Of a stretch of 13,554 nt of DNA, positions 13,107-13,554 are shown in pieces. Position 1 is the stretch's first letter. The number at the start of each line of letters is the position of its first letter. The stretch comes from JANOBJ01 sp031411575. Its GTDB lineage: Bacteria > Pseudomonadota > Gammaproteobacteria > Burkholderiales > Burkholderiaceae_C. The DNA is taken from the NCBI GenBank assembly GCA_031411575.1, contig JANOBJ010000063.1, forward strand, positions 1-13,554. The letters run 5' to 3'. Position numbers and translations under genes: made by a program. The notes under the pieces are model-generated. The model searched no databases. It saw nothing but the letters and a program-made list of their open reading frames with translations, and was not told where the DNA came from.

Positions 13107-13554
13107 ATGGCACGACCCTCCACTTTCACGCCCGCCCTGGCGGCGCGCACCCTCGTCGCCTGGCTGGTGACGCTGATCCTGTTCTTCCCGCTCGGCTGGC
13201 TGGTGCTGACGGCGTTCAAGACCGAGCTGCAGGCGATCTCCGTGCCGCCGCTGCTGTTCTTCACGCCCACGCTGGAGAACTTCGAGATCGTGCAGGAACG
13301 CAGCGACTACATGCTCTACGCCACCAACTCGCTCATCACCAGCGTGGCCTCCACCATTCTGGGGCTGGCACTGGCGTTTCCGGCGGCCTACGCCATGGCC
13401 TTCTTCAAGGGCAAGTACACCAAAGACATTCTGATGTGGATGCTCTCCACCAAGATGATGCCCGCGGTGGGCGCCCTGGTGCCCGTGTACGTGATGGCGC
13501 AAACCAGCGGCCTGCTGGATACGCGCACCGGCCTGGTCATCGTGTTCACGCTGT
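13107..13554 (+). CDS. smoG: Polyol ABC transporter permease (SmoG/MtlG type), cut by window edge
   Basis: The first 149 codons are visible and the frame is open to the window end. It begins MARPSTFTPALAARTLVAWL, with a first membrane helix at about 15-36, then LTAFKTELQAISVPPLLFFT, LENFEIVQ and NSLITSVASTILGLALAFPA, a pattern of MalG-like permeases. The later stretch LMWMLSTKMMPAVGALVPVY resembles the SmoG/MtlG helices that precede the EAA loop, which is outside the window. The ATG lies 5 nt after the smoF stop with no clear Shine-Dalgarno, so translational coupling is likely. Next genes are expected to be the ATPase (smoK type) and polyol dehydrogenases, not visible here. Confidence 0.9.
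   Translation, partial: MARPSTFTPALAARTLVAWLVTLILFFPLGWLVLTAFKTELQAISVPPLLFFTPTLENFEIVQERSDYMLYATNSLITSVASTILGLALAFPAAYAMAFFKGKYTKDILMWMLSTKMMPAVGALVPVYVMAQTSGLLDTRTGLVIVFTL

Noticed and set aside
11794..13113. 439-residue minus-strand reading frame under the transporter genes
   Set aside because: It lies antisense to smoE and smoF with an HHDH-rich translation; a shadow.
1..13554. CRISPR array, insertion sequence, phage or tRNA-linked island
   Set aside because: No spaced direct repeats, transposase-like protein, tRNA-like fold or attachment-site duplication was seen by reading both strands.

Overview
The window reads as chromosome of a GC-rich Betaproteobacterium. Burkholderiales, and probably Comamonadaceae, is inferred from codon use, the protein families present, and short AT-rich intergenic repeats of a type I recall from that family. 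No rRNA, tRNA, CRISPR array, transposase or phage gene was seen. It looks like ordinary chromosome carrying several small accessory operons.

Left part (1-2500). On the minus strand, an NAD(P)-dependent aldehyde dehydrogenase is followed by the start of a short-chain dehydrogenase cut by the window edge; together they suggest an oxidation module for an alcohol or aldehyde. Upstream of the aldehyde dehydrogenase lies a non-coding stretch with an AT-rich repeat, a palindrome and a possible C-terminal scrap of a Crp/Fnr-type regulator. A Mpo1-like (DUF962) membrane protein follows on the plus strand.

Middle (2633-8276). An MFS transporter converges, with a 13-bp overlap, on a PF10118-type predicted metal-dependent hydrolase. 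The hydrolase is divergent from a TetR-family regulator. The shared 134-bp spacer holds two matching 18-bp operators (TGGTAC-N6-GTACCA), 44 bp apart, that bracket a near-consensus promoter for the hydrolase: a readable local repressor circuit. Then come small plus-strand genes, mostly with good ribosome binding sites: a secreted DUF302 protein, a small low-affinity-iron-permease-like membrane protein, a DUF1428 protein, a crotonase-fold protein lacking one catalytic glutamate, and a GYD-domain protein.

Right-middle (8426-10560, minus strand). This is an ECF sigma-factor cassette: an NTF2/SnoaL-like gene broken by an 11-bp tandem duplication, a YCII/DGPF-family protein, and a large ECF sigma factor with a C-terminal DUF6596/TPR-like extension. 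The arrangement fits the ECF42 type of sigma factor. The sigma-factor stop codon lies inside a copy of the AT-rich repeat.

Right end (10842-13554). A sugar-alcohol ABC importer operon (SmoE/MtlE-type binding protein, SmoF and SmoG permeases) begins; SmoG is cut by the window edge. The ATPase and polyol dehydrogenases would be expected just beyond.
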